Assembly (NCBI RefSeq): GCF_964340395.1
Contig: NC_135557.1
Coordinates: forward strand, 6,533,216-6,597,215
Direction of reading: 5' to 3'
Length of the DNA: 64,000 nucleotides
Source: Glandiceps talaboti
Lineage: Eukaryota; Hemichordata; Enteropneusta; Spengelidae
Below, piece by piece: positions 25,672 through 44,700 of this stretch. The notes beneath the pieces were generated by a model. That model had not been told where the DNA came from and did no database searches. It saw only the letters and a list, made by a program, of their open reading frames with translations. The first letter of the stretch is position 1; each line of letters begins with the position of its first letter. A program made the position numbers and the translations under genes.

Positions 25672-26284
25672 GATACAGATATAGTTCGATTTGGACCACA
25701 ATTACTTGTTAAGCTAACATTCTACTCTAGGATGGTCGTCATACAAAACAATGGCGTTGTTAGGTATCTACGAACATTTTTAAGAAAAATGTGTTTGAAC
25801 TGAAATACGATACACCCGCGACGGTATTTTTTTCAACATTCATTATTACCTAATAATGCCAATATTTTGTTATATGACCATCCTTGAATATAATGTTATT
25901 AGCCCACAGGTGACTGTGACTTGAACTCCTGGGGCTATAGCTATTTACTGGTTGAATGGACAATCGAGAATACGTTCTCCTAGTGAATAAACAGCCCGCA
26001 TGTGGACTCGAGTGTGAAAAAAAAAAAAGTTCGAGAGCTCGTGTAGAGCGATAGCTAGGAGGAGACTTCGTATTTGCCCCGACACCAGGAGGGAAATATG
26101 CTTGGAACTTGAAATAGCGACTCACAATATAAGGCTACACAAGTAGAGATGAATAATTGAGGAACAAATGACCGATGTACACTTCCTGGTTTGTAATTTG
26201 GTGATAATAAACGTTTCCACTTAACATTGGTGTCCGATAAGTCTGTATTCTTCCATGCATGTACATTCGTCAGCAAAGTCAAGA
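25672..26284. other. non-coding stretch
   Basis: No gene recognised. A poly-A run lies near 26018. Confidence 0.5.
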
Positions 26285-26605
26285 CGTTATCAGTGCAAAT
26301 AAATTGGGACTCCTTAACAAACGATCAGAACTGATTTCAAAGTGCCGCCATGAAAACAAATACATTCTTTCATTCCACCATGTCAAACCTCAACGCGCGT
26401 CACATCCGGGTACCAGTTCTTCTGCGAGTTCGAATTCCATCACTTGAATTTCCGTTAAAATTTAGTCGTCCGAAGATCGCATTCAAGCGTGAAACTCTGA
26501 GTAACGGCTCCGTACCATAACTTGTGTATTTTGTGTAAATACAGCTCTACTTCGCAGTATTGAGCGCTTTTCCTTCAGTTTATGACTTACCTCTTACACT
26601 GAATT
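26285..26605 (+). pseudogene. Penelope-like element 3' end fragment
   Basis: Codons at about 26297-26380 read LLNKRSELISKCRHENKYIL, equivalent to the C-terminal block of the 3.5-kb fragment. Downstream, 26463-26495 carries cgaagatcgc...gcgtgaaac, a decayed version of the hammerhead-like motif at 4423-4465. It ends in a (TA)n tract. Only the last ~30 codons and the 3' repeat survive. Confidence 0.7.
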
Positions 26606-26606
26606 A

Positions 26607-26607
<1 letters not shown>

Positions 26608-26689
<82 letters not shown>
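26608..26689. repeat. (TA)n microsatellite
   Basis: About 80 bp of alternating TA after the Penelope-like 3' end; a second (TA)n tract at about 26870-26910 closes the other side of the hammerhead palindrome. Confidence 0.97.
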
Positions 26690-26692
<3 letters not shown>

Positions 26693-26750
26693 GACTGGAT
26701 GTAGATAAAACCACATAAAAGTGCTCAATACGGGTAGTAGAGCGAATTAT

Positions 26751-26866
26751 ATACAGGTATTGAAAATTTGAACCAAATTATATGATATAGACCCTACAGA
26801 ACTGTTTCGTGAGGTGCGTATTCCTCACTCATCAGGGGTAGATGATTTGGTTCAAATTTTCAATAC

Positions 26867-26872
<6 letters not shown>
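26751..26872. repeat. 28-bp perfect inverted repeat enclosing the hammerhead
   Basis: 26751-26778 (atacaggtattgaaaatttg and eight more bases) is the exact reverse complement of 26845-26872. The arms extend stem I of the ribozyme between them, so a transcript of this segment would fold into one long stem capped by the ribozyme core. Confidence 0.95.
26790..26838 (-). ncRNA. hammerhead ribozyme, minimal type I, Penelope-associated
   Basis: On the minus strand: ACCC, core CTGATGA (26835-26829), stem II GTGAGG...CCTCAC (6 bp), GAAA, stem III CAG-TT-CTG, TA, then GGGT. Stem I ACCC/GGGT closes the structure, and the 28-bp arms 6-10 nt further out add a second stem I helix. All invariant core positions are present. 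The predicted cleavage is after the A of UA, between 26795 and 26794. Penelope-like elements are known to carry such motifs, and Penelope fragments lie next to it. Confidence 0.8.
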
Positions 26873-26913
<41 letters not shown>

Positions 26914-28216
26914 CACAATCTCTTTGTTATTATTTGTCTTATAATTACATATAGGACATCGTCTTATACATTATTGTGGTGTCGGTGAAAAGAATTTTGC
27001 ATCTGTACCAGAATTCATAAGATATTTCCCTTGTCACACTATCAACTGTTTCCCTGCACCCCCCCCCCCATTTCCTCACTAGTCTCCCTGCTGTAAATAC
27101 AACTTCATAAATATTCCTTAGAAAAGTCTCTCACTGACGTAATTTAGACTTCAGTCTGTCCATTGATGATTTCCCATACCAATTAAACAAAGGATATATA
27201 TTATATATATTTCTGATGCAGAAATAAATACAATAATGTTACAATGAATTACATTATGGTATTTGTTTACCATCACTAACACACAAATTAAAAACAACCA
27301 AACAATCTCTCTCATTCACTTCTAGCACATCCCACCAACTCTTCTCATCTTTCTCCTTTACAAGAACAAACAAAACATTAACAACAACAATAACAACAGC
27401 AACAACAACAACAACAAACACAATAACAAAATATTACTCATACAAACAATTTTGGTGCATTTTTTTATTGAACAGGTGAAGTAAAACGACAATATATATA
27501 AATATCAAATATTCCACTTTGCCGACTACTGACTGAGTCGTGTACCAATCTCAGATAAAAAGCATGATGACGTCGACATTTCATTACCCAACAAAAGAAC
27601 TTTGTCAAACACAAATCAGTGACAGAGTGTACAGGAATAACCATTTCAGAACTATCAGATCTCAGTCTCTGATAAACTGAAAGTTCGGTCATTGGGGTGG
27701 GGGTGGATAAAGATATCAACGTAGTCTAAGCCACAGGACATACATATACACTTGAGAAAGAATGACACTTCATGTACCAATAGCAACATTCAGGCCCCAA
27801 ACAAATCAAACATCCCTCATTGAGTGTCGCTTTATGAATAAAGTGATCCAACAAGTGAGTGACATTCCATAGACCTACAGTCTCAGAACAATCACGTGAC
27901 ATATGATGCTTGAAATATTTGATTGAAATCAGATCTGGTGTAAAGGTAAACGTTCCGATGACGTAACATATAACAAAGTCTAAAAATTATGTAAATTACT
28001 ACTATGCAATCACGAGTTCTAACATCACCAGAAGACAATTGTAATGTCAGAGAACATTAGCTTCGATTGGAAGATTTTATGACAGTAGTTTTATCAAAGT
28101 TTTAAAGATAAGTATTTTATGAGAAAAATACACAAAAACTCAGCTTGTGCCTTGTTGCCAGTCTTGCATAAATCATAATATTTGTTTCAGATTAGCATAG
28201 TATTTCAAACACGCTC
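26873..28216. other. non-coding stretch downstream of the esterase gene
   Basis: No gene seen. It contains a C-run near 27060, an AAC/ACA-rich stretch at about 27360-27430 and presumably the 3' UTR of the esterase gene on the minus strand. No single poly-A signal could be assigned. Confidence 0.45.
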
Positions 28217-35867
<7,651 letters not shown>

Positions 35868-38800
35868 CTGGAAAAATATATGTTGTAGTAAGATCAACTG
35901 AAGTTACAACGGCTTTGGAATTGTAAAAAATCACTAGGGGGAGACCTTTCTCTCCCCCCCCCTCTCCCTCCCTACCTCCCATTAATCCATGCCAGCTGAG
36001 AGCTCATGGTGACCTCGCAAAACATCAAGACTTACCGAATATCAAAAAGGTGTATTTTTATCATCGGTAACACTATCATCATAATCTGCTATTAAGTGGT
36101 CATCTTCGATTGATATTGTCCGACCTACATACCGTGGTAGGTTTGCTTTTGTCATTAAATCTCTATCATTTAAATACTGTGTTTACTGTCCAAGAATTTC
36201 CCCAATTCTACCAGGCAAACAGGAAATAACAAACACAAAACCCCCATCACAATGCTAGCATATCATATAAAATAACTTTTCTGTGGTGGCCACAACTTGT
36301 ACGTTAATATATGTGACTTGTTATCATAATCACTGTGTGACGTGAGATTTTATTAGTTGCGACAAGCTTTTAATAATTTGTATTGATGGATTGTGAATAT
36401 TTCACCAAAAATAATTTATTTTATATGATATCAGGGATGGAAAAAGTACCATGCATGTACATCTGAAAAAAATCCTAATACACGACGATTTCTGGTGTTG
36501 TACTATATTTGTGTCCAGAATCTGTGTCTCCTAATAGTTTTCACCAATTACAAAAAAATGCAATCATATTTTTTTTTAGAGAGAACGGGTAGACCTGAGA
36601 TGGGTGTGTAGTTATTCTCATCAAACTCTGGTCATTCAAGTACATGTAAGAGTGACAGAACGTTTGGTTAAGTAATTATACAAGAAAGTCTCCTTTTTTT
36701 GGATTTTTAAAAATACCATCAAAGGAGAAAAACATTTTTTTTTAAAGTTTGACTTAAAAGATTGTAGTTGAAATTGGTAACTGAATTTAGAGTGGGATTT
36801 TGATCAATGCCTAATAGCTTCTCCGTGAAAATATTGTTAATTATAATTCAATGTCACTTTGATCAACTGGGTGAAAATAGTATCGGGGTGTAATATAACA
36901 TATACAAAGGATTATTATGTATGAAAGGCGACATATGTTTCCAAAAGAGGTGTATTTGATCTGTGTTTACACTGATGATAATGTTGATGATGGTCGATGT
37001 TCGGCAATTCATGAATAGCAAGGAAACGATATTTTCAAACAACAACATCGTAACTGTACAGGTTGATGTTTACAAATAATTCAAAGTCGATCCGACCATA
37101 TTACTATAGTGTGACGTCAAAATATAGTAATATGAAATGTATGGATTTCATATTACTGCACTTTGACGTCACACCCTAGGAATATGAGGGTCTATGTATA
37201 GAATAACAACGAAAATGTTACTAAGGATGAAGACATGTGTATCATAATTCAGCGACGTCGACAGCTCGAAGCACGAAAGCCAACATTTGATCAATATCAC
37301 ACCACAACAGAACAGAACAGAACAGTAACAAATGATAGAAGTATATATGCAGAGACTGAGCTCGAGGAACGTGTAGGGATTCACACTCTGACATAAACTC
37401 CACACAAAGCGAAGTGTTATCCTCCATGGATGATAACAGTGGTTGATCTTTTCGGCAAATTTTTGAAATCATTATAACGAAGAATATTAATATTATTTAA
37501 GCCTACAAGGTGTCAAAAAAGGTGTCAACAGATTTAAATACCATGCATTTGACTTTTCCCGAAGAAAATACAATTAAATTGTCGGGGGAAAAGACATATT
37601 TTACGAGGCTGCTAGTTAACACTAGAAACGTTTCAACCTGGTGTATCTAGCTACCTTCAAAACTTCCGTACTAGCCTCGCTAATGCCATACTAGATCTAG
37701 GGTTAGCTTCCCCTGGGAGCCCTGGCTTTTAGTGACTTAGACTAATTAAAATGCAACTTGGTATCAGAAAGGGTATACTTTTTGCATAAAATTGGTATCA
37801 CGCCACTTTGGGTTTCAATGTTTGTGAGGAACCTCCCCGTAATGTTACTCATGGAGTTATCCCCTCCCCAGCCCCTAAAGAATAGTAAAACTATTCATAA
37901 CCAATACAAGATTTTTGAAAATGTTACTAGTAACTGCTCCTTTAGGCATTTCGTGTTAAACGTTGGAAGGCAACATTTTCAGGGTAATTTTAATGGCGAA
38001 TAAAAATGCCTTCCAAGTAAAAATTTATAAATATTACCACTAAAAACTAGCCTAAAATTTACAAAGCATTCCATGGTTTGCATACAAATTTTACTGTTGA
38101 ACCTTTTGCCATTGAATCACATGCACAAGTAATGATTTTCAATAATTAAGGTATATCCTAAGAACGCACGCTTAAAATTTTATATTCTTGAATACATGTA
38201 TAACAATAAATCACACGTTTTCCGACAAAGTTTAATTTGTTGATTTAGCTTATACTTTTAATGGGTTAAGTTATTTCTATTATTAATTCTTTTCGGCAAT
38301 TAGACCATGAATACACAAGCGAATACAAGCTTCGAATTTCATAAAATTTGGTACATAATTCCACGATAAATCTCAAATGTCTTGTAAGTTGTATGCTATA
38401 GATTTCCTATACTTTGAACATGCATCGGCAATAACAAGGCACGCGAATCTGACATACCTTGGAGTAACCTTTCCTTCATATCATTTGCATAATTAATGAT
38501 TTTGTTAAATTAGGGAATATGTTAGTAATATAATCTACAAATTTCTTATAATTTCTTATAAAAATTGACATCAAAATACACATTTCCTTTTCAGTGTGTT
38601 CTTGTGGTTTTTAATTGCAATGAGTTTCATGGTTCATACATATGTAAGGGTGACCCATTTTTTTTGTTTCTCATCTCCAGTGGAATAGTCAGGTCACGTG
38701 GGGCGGGCGGGCGAAATAAAAAAAAGGGGGGGGGGGCAAGAAAAAAGTCTGTATTTTTTCAGTTCTATTCTCTGTCCTTTCTGTCCTGTCAGTCTCTCTT

Positions 38801-39489
38801 CAACTTCTTTTCTCTTCTCTTTATTGAATTCCTTGTCACAAGTCTCTTTCCTTCATTGTAGCAAGGTTAACAAGTCCGTAGAACAACTTTGTAAGAAGAT
38901 GAATACTTATCATTCTGATGGGTGTATATCTGTAGCCATGAACTATTGTATGATTTTATCAGGAGTACTAATACATTCGTCCTATTAATCAAAGTGGCAT
39001 TGACATCGCTGACAATTTTTTCAAGTTATCCAATTTGAACTTTATGATGTAACTTTTTGAAACGCTTATTATTGTGATTGTCATCAGTGTGCTAGAGGAA
39101 TTTTCATTTATATAAATCATTACTTCTATGAAACAATTTTCTTCAGTGTGAACTTGTCAAAATAATCAGATAACATGTAAACATTTCTAGAACTCAGAAC
39201 TCCTTTGGGATTTACTGTTTAAAAGTAATTAAACGTAATTAATGTAAATGATACCATGGGATTTGTACCCCCTTAAGACATAGTGGGATGACCCAACGTA
39301 TATTTGATTGTGGTTCTATGTACTAACTTTTGTTTTATTCTGATTACGCAATTAAAGTAATCCACAAGTTTTGATTGCATTTTTATGTGACATTGAACCT
39401 CAGGAAATGTGAATTTCTATACGAAAGGTCTTTTATTGTTATTTATTGTTTTTTTTATTGCTCACAAGTTTAAATCATTTCAGTCGAGG
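35868..39489. other. upstream intron or intergenic stretch
   Basis: No convincing exon. A hydrophobic minus-strand frame near 37242-37472 is the only loose candidate for a leader exon, and I cannot link it by a good donor. The stretch 38130-38540 contains words (taattaaggtatatcctaag, gcataattaatgatttt) like the interior of the element at 54686-55908. A G-run is near 38726. Confidence 0.4.
37109..37174. repeat. 30-bp-arm hairpin with two CRE-like TGACGTCA sites
   Basis: Arms 37109-37138 and 37145-37174 are inverted repeats with three mismatches and a six-base loop; weaker complementarity continues outward to about 37088 and 37195. Each arm contains TGACGTCA, the CRE palindrome. A MITE-like fold-back element is likely. 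Confidence 0.85.
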
Positions 39490-40489
39490 TAGTCGCGTGT
39501 GTATCTTGCCAAAGGTCCGGTGGATGTAACACGGTGATGAAGACCCAGGAATAAAAAAACTTCTAAGATGGCCGTACAAAATCCAAACTATCTGCGGAAT
39601 CGTGTGATGAAATTGTATTTAACAGGGACACGAAGGGAGCTGGGTGTTTACTGACATTATTTGAGCTGGTCTTTGCGAAACCTTGACGTGTGAGGAAGTA
39701 TTTCCTGGACAATTTCGAATGTCAGGTTTGCTGTACCTGAACGAAGTGTGCATGATAGCAGAAGTCGACTGCATTTCTGATACAACGATTGCCGAGATCG
39801 ACGATTAAGGACACTCGCACTGATTTCTTAACGCTGATGCTTCATGTTTGGAAAGCTGATGTAAGTACGATTTGAGTAATGCAAGTCGCATGGAAATCGG
39901 ACTGGATTTGATAAAGTTACGGCCATTCATAACTCTATACTGATGAACTTTTGAGTACTCTCGACGAGCGGATTTGCCAGGTTGAACTCATACATAGCGA
40001 ATCACAACTGATGTCTACGTTATATCGTTTATTCCGATTTTATTTCTATGAAACACTGACTGAGACGACTGATGCTTTATACATCAATACAGAATAATTG
40101 CAGACTCTGATAATTATTCTCATTGATATTCGGAACTCTTCCGTGGATTTCGTAAGCAAATCGACGTCGCTGTTATTGTTAATGTTGTTAGTCTGACAAA
40201 TCATCGGTGGAAGTCGACGTTATTTGTCATGTTTGTTTATGACCTTTCGAATGACCCCAGGAGTGACTTTTGGCAGGTGAAGCTACGCCAGTTTTCCTCG
40301 CGTTAGTAATCTGTTACTAACGTTGCTATATGGGATTTAGAGGGATTACTGCAAAGGACACTACTGTAGGAATGAACACCTCGGAGCCATTAATCTGATT
40401 TGTGTAACAGGTTTATGAATCGATACCTCTTATTTCTATGATATTAAGACATTGACTTTCATTGAATGCTAGTACATAAGTGAGCACGT
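39490..40489 (+). other. leader-like region upstream of the SDKSG-repeat frame
   Basis: Less AT-rich than its surroundings, with no long frame. aagatggccg at about 39565 resembles a YY1 site. It is either the 5' leader of the frame starting at 40490 or, in the alternative reading, the 5' UTR of a full-length LINE. Confidence 0.35.
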
Positions 40490-40531
40490 ATGGAGCGTAA
40501 TCCACGTCAAAAGTCGAACTCGTCAAGTGAT

Positions 40532-40545
40532 AAGTCAGGTACATC
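40532..40545 (+). repeat. LINE target-site duplication, left copy
   Basis: aagtcaggtacatc, identical to 45674-45687. Confidence 0.8.
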
Positions 40546-40548
40546 CGC

Positions 40549-41256
40549 TTGGATGCTTTGGTCAAGAAGATAGAAATAATTGAAGTAAAGTTGGATGCTG
40601 TTGTTGAAGGTCAGAATAAGATGGCTGAACGGCTTGAAATTATCGAGCAGAAGCAAGCAGATTTTGAGCTGAGCGTCGAATTCAATGCGGCAGAGATAGT
40701 CAGCCTGAAAGACAGTGGTAGAGAAACAGAGAGTGATCTAAAGAACCAAGGTACTAAATTAGAGAACATTTCATCCGAGCTTGAGAGATTGCGAGTAGAA
40801 AATCTTAAGCTTCAGAGACATAGTCGGCAATTCAATTTACGTTTTGGCGGGATTGAAGAGGAGAAGAACGAAAATTGTTGTGAGTTGGTCGACAACCTGT
40901 TGCGTGACAAGTTCAAGATGGCGGACATAAAAATTGAAAACGCACATCGTGTCGGGCGAGCTGGTAGTTCGCTGACAAACCAAAACCGCAAACGCCGACA
41001 TGTTTTAGTAAGATTCATCTATAGGTCACAGCGAAATGAAGTATTCCGAAGGGCTAAGGCAAGCCTGAAGGACACTGATTTATTTGTGAGTGATGACTTG
41101 TGCCCGGAGGACTACCAGAAGAAAGCTGAAATGCGCGATATCATGAAGGACGCCTTCAAAGACGGGAAACGACCAGTATTTCGACACGGTAACCTGTACA
41201 TAGACGGTGTTTTATATCAGCCCAGTAAGCCATATGGCATGATGAGAGTAGGTTGA
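40549..41256 (+). CDS. LINE ORF1, RNA-binding chaperone-like, N-terminally truncated
   Basis: 235 codons open from 40549, but no ATG until 40621. The order is typical of L1 ORF1 proteins: a long heptad-rich coiled coil (about residues 1-90, e.g. KIEIIEVKLDAVVEGQNKM), an RRM-like part with LRFGGIEEEKNENC and VRFIYRSQRNEVFRRA, then a C-terminal domain with KKAEMRDIMKDAFKDGKRP. Such proteins trimerise and package LINE RNA. The missing start is due either to the 5' truncation or to a one-base deletion. Confidence 0.8.
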   Translation: MDALVKKIEIIEVKLDAVVEGQNKMAERLEIIEQKQADFELSVEFNAAEIVSLKDSGRETESDLKNQGTKLENISSELERLRVENLKLQRHSRQFNLRFGGIEEEKNENCCELVDNLLRDKFKMADIKIENAHRVGRAGSSLTNQNRKRRHVLVRFIYRSQRNEVFRRAKASLKDTDLFVSDDLCPEDYQKKAEMRDIMKDAFKDGKRPVFRHGNLYIDGVLYQPSKPYGMMRVG

Positions 41257-41786
41257 CTGAATTTTGAGTTTGTTTTTGGTGCACTTTTCCTCTCCGTAAG
41301 GTACTTTCACGAAGGACGATAATAAGTACATGAAGTATGAATGCTTGCAGAGTATTGAAATGATCTAGTTTTGAGTCGATTGTATCAACAGTATAGATAT
41401 TTGTCTCGTCCATTTTACCCAAGTCTGGTACTAACTACCGAAAGTATTATTAACATTATTATTATTTTTCTTTTCGAGTTGCAATTTCTGATAGTAAATA
41501 CTGATAACAGACTTCTATTGTTTCTTTACGTGCAGGTGAGCTGTCTCACTGTATACCGTAGTGATTCATTTTTTTTGTTCCAGCTGTGGCTGTGTTCACG
41601 TGCCTTGAATCTCCTGTTTGTATTGGAGATTTTGTTTGCTAGGGAGTCCACCTGTGATGCTCACGCATAATTTTATCTGTTACGTCATTCTTTTTTGTCG
41701 CTTCTTTCTTCTATGGGTGGAGATGCTTTTAGTGCCCTTTCTAGTTCATTGTCTTCCCTTTGCAATGATTGAGTTTATCATTCTAA

Positions 41787-44700
41787 ATGAAGAGCTCTTT
41801 TAAGATTATGTCACTAAATGTTAGGGGTTTGCGAGCTTACAAAAAAAGAAGAAGCATTTTTATTTGGCTTAGAAAGTATAAACCACAAATAATTTTTCTT
41901 CAAGAAACTCATTCAATTCCCCAAGATGAGTCAGTGTGGAGTAAGAGTATCTCAGGACATTGTATTTTCTCACATGGTTCCAATACCAGTAGGGGCACCG
42001 CTGTAATGATATTAAATCTGGATTACAAGATTAATTCAGTAGAAACAGATACAAATGGCAGAATAATTATTATTTCAGTTGATATTATGGGTAAACCTTA
42101 TCTTTTAATTAATACTTATGCACCAAATCTGGAGACTGAACACAAAATTTTTTTGGAGACCCTTTCCTCAATGTTAGACCCTTTTCTTGAAGACCCAGGT
42201 AGAGAAATAATTTGGGGAGGTGATCAAAATATTACTTTGAATAACTCTCTGGATAGAATGGGAGGAAATCCATCAATTTGGCAGGGCTCAATTAATAGAC
42301 TTGAGGATATCTGTTGTAATTTTGATCTTGTTGACATATGGAGGATTCAAAATCCAGATGAAAAACGATTCACATGGAGGCGTCTCAGACCAAATTTAAT
42401 TCAGAGTCGAATTGATTTTTTTATGATTAGCAGCTCTGCCCAATTGATGGTTAATGATACTGATATCATACCCAGTGTCCTTACAGATCATTCAGCTATT
42501 ACTTTAGTAATCGGGGATAGAACTTGTAAACCTGGTAGCTCCTATTGGAAACTAAACAACAGTCTTTTACAAGATCCTGATTATATAACTTTGATACAGG
42601 AAAAGTTTCAGTCATGGGTTGAGGAATATGGTACTGTAATTGATAATGGTAAGCTCTGGGACTTTCTGAAGTATAAAATTAAAGTGTGTTCTATCGCATT
42701 TGGTAAACATAAGGCACAGTCTAGGAAAAAAAGAATCCAAGAACTGGAAAATCAACTTAAACTTCTTGATCAGCAAATATCCTGCAATCCAATAGGTGCT
42801 ACCAGGGATGCCTTGGAAAATGTTATGCATGAATTACAAGTAGAATATAATTATATCACAGAAGGAGCTATTATACGTTCTCGTGTGGACTGGTATGAAC
42901 TTGGGGAGAAAAATACCAAATATTTTTTAGGTCTTGAACGTAGAAATGCTAAAAAGGGTCAGATTGTAAATTTAATTGATAATACAAACAAGGTACTGTC
43001 TAAACCTGAGGATATTCAGAAGGAAATCAAGGCCTTTTATATTAAACTTTACTCCAGTAGGTTACATGAATCTTTACCACAGGATGGACATACTTTTAGT
43101 TCCCATACCAGGTTAAGTGATATTGATAGAAACTCCTGTGAGGGCCTTATTACTATGCAGGAAGCTATTGACTTCTTGAATTGTTTACCAGGTAACAAGA
43201 CACCTGGAAATGATGGACTCACCCCTGAGTTCTACTTTACATTTTGGCCCTTAGTAGGCCAGTACGTTCTGAATTCATTCAACCATGCTTACCATCAAGG
43301 TGAAATGAACAGTAGTCAGAGACAGGGGGTCATCACACTGATTGAGAAAAAGGATAAGGATAAACGTTTTATTAAAAATTGGAGACCAATAACATTGTTA
43401 AACACAGACTATAAAATTCTCTCTAAATGTATTGCACGTAGATTAGACAAGGTTTTGCATAAAATAATTCATGAAACACAAACTGCCTTTGTTAAAAACA
43501 GAAACATTGCAGACTCTGTCCGGCTTATTGATAGTATTCTTAATTTCACTAAAGACACTAATATACCTGGAATCTTAATGGCAATTGACTTTCAAAAAGC
43601 GTTTGATAGTCTTGAATGGAACTTTATTTTTCTTACTCTAAATTCTTTTAATTTTGGTCCCTCCATTAAACATTGGATTAGTACATTTTACAAGAACCCA
43701 ACAAGCTGTGTGATGAACTGCGGTCTCTCTACCGGATATTTCGATATTTGTAGAGGGGTAAGACAAGGAGATCCAATATCTCCAGCACTTTTTATTATGT
43801 CACTTGAACTACTTTTAGTTGCCTTACGGGCTAATACCTCTATTCATGGTATAAAAATATGTATGTCAGAGATAAAAGCCTCCGCATTCGCAGATGACCT
43901 CACATGTTTTCTTGCTGACCTCGACTCTGTAAATAATTTGCTTACTCTTCTTGAGACTTTCAGTATTTATTCAGGTCTTTGTGTAAACTTTGAAAAATCA
44001 GAAGCAATGTGGATTGGTTCATGGAGATCCCGAAACGATACACCATTCGGGGTGATGTGGCCAATGTCCCCTTTAAAGATTGTTGGTATCTATTTTTCTT
44101 ACAATTCTGATCTTGCATATGGTATGAATGTCAGAGGACCCATGGATTCCTTGAAAAAATGTCTGACCTTATGGTCTGCTAGAAAACTTACTTTAATTGG
44201 CAAGGTGCAAATCATAAAAACCCTTGTAATTCCAAAATTTTTATATTTGTTCAATTTGATTGTTATGAACAAAAGGGACATAAAGCAAATCAATAAGCTA
44301 CTCCATAAATTCATTTGGAATGGGCCAGAAAAAGTGGCAAGATCAACATTGATAGGGGACATTGGCCAAGGAGGACTTAATATGCTCGATGTCTTTGCCT
44401 TGTATGATGCTTTCAGAGTGAAATGGATACAAAGATATTTAAATGGTGAAATTTCACATCCATGGAAAATCCCTTTTTCGTATTATTTAAGACCAGTGGG
44501 GGGTAGCCTTATTTTCAAGTGTAATTTTAGAACCAGTCTTTTAGATATTACCATTCCTCCATTCTTTAGGAGTATTCTAGTAAGTTGGCAAAAGATGTTA
44601 CCTTATAATAACATACAGTCGGTAGAGGATACTGTAATCTGGAATAATGCCAGAATTCTTGTGAATAACAGAAGTGTTTGTTACCTCGATTTTATTTCAA

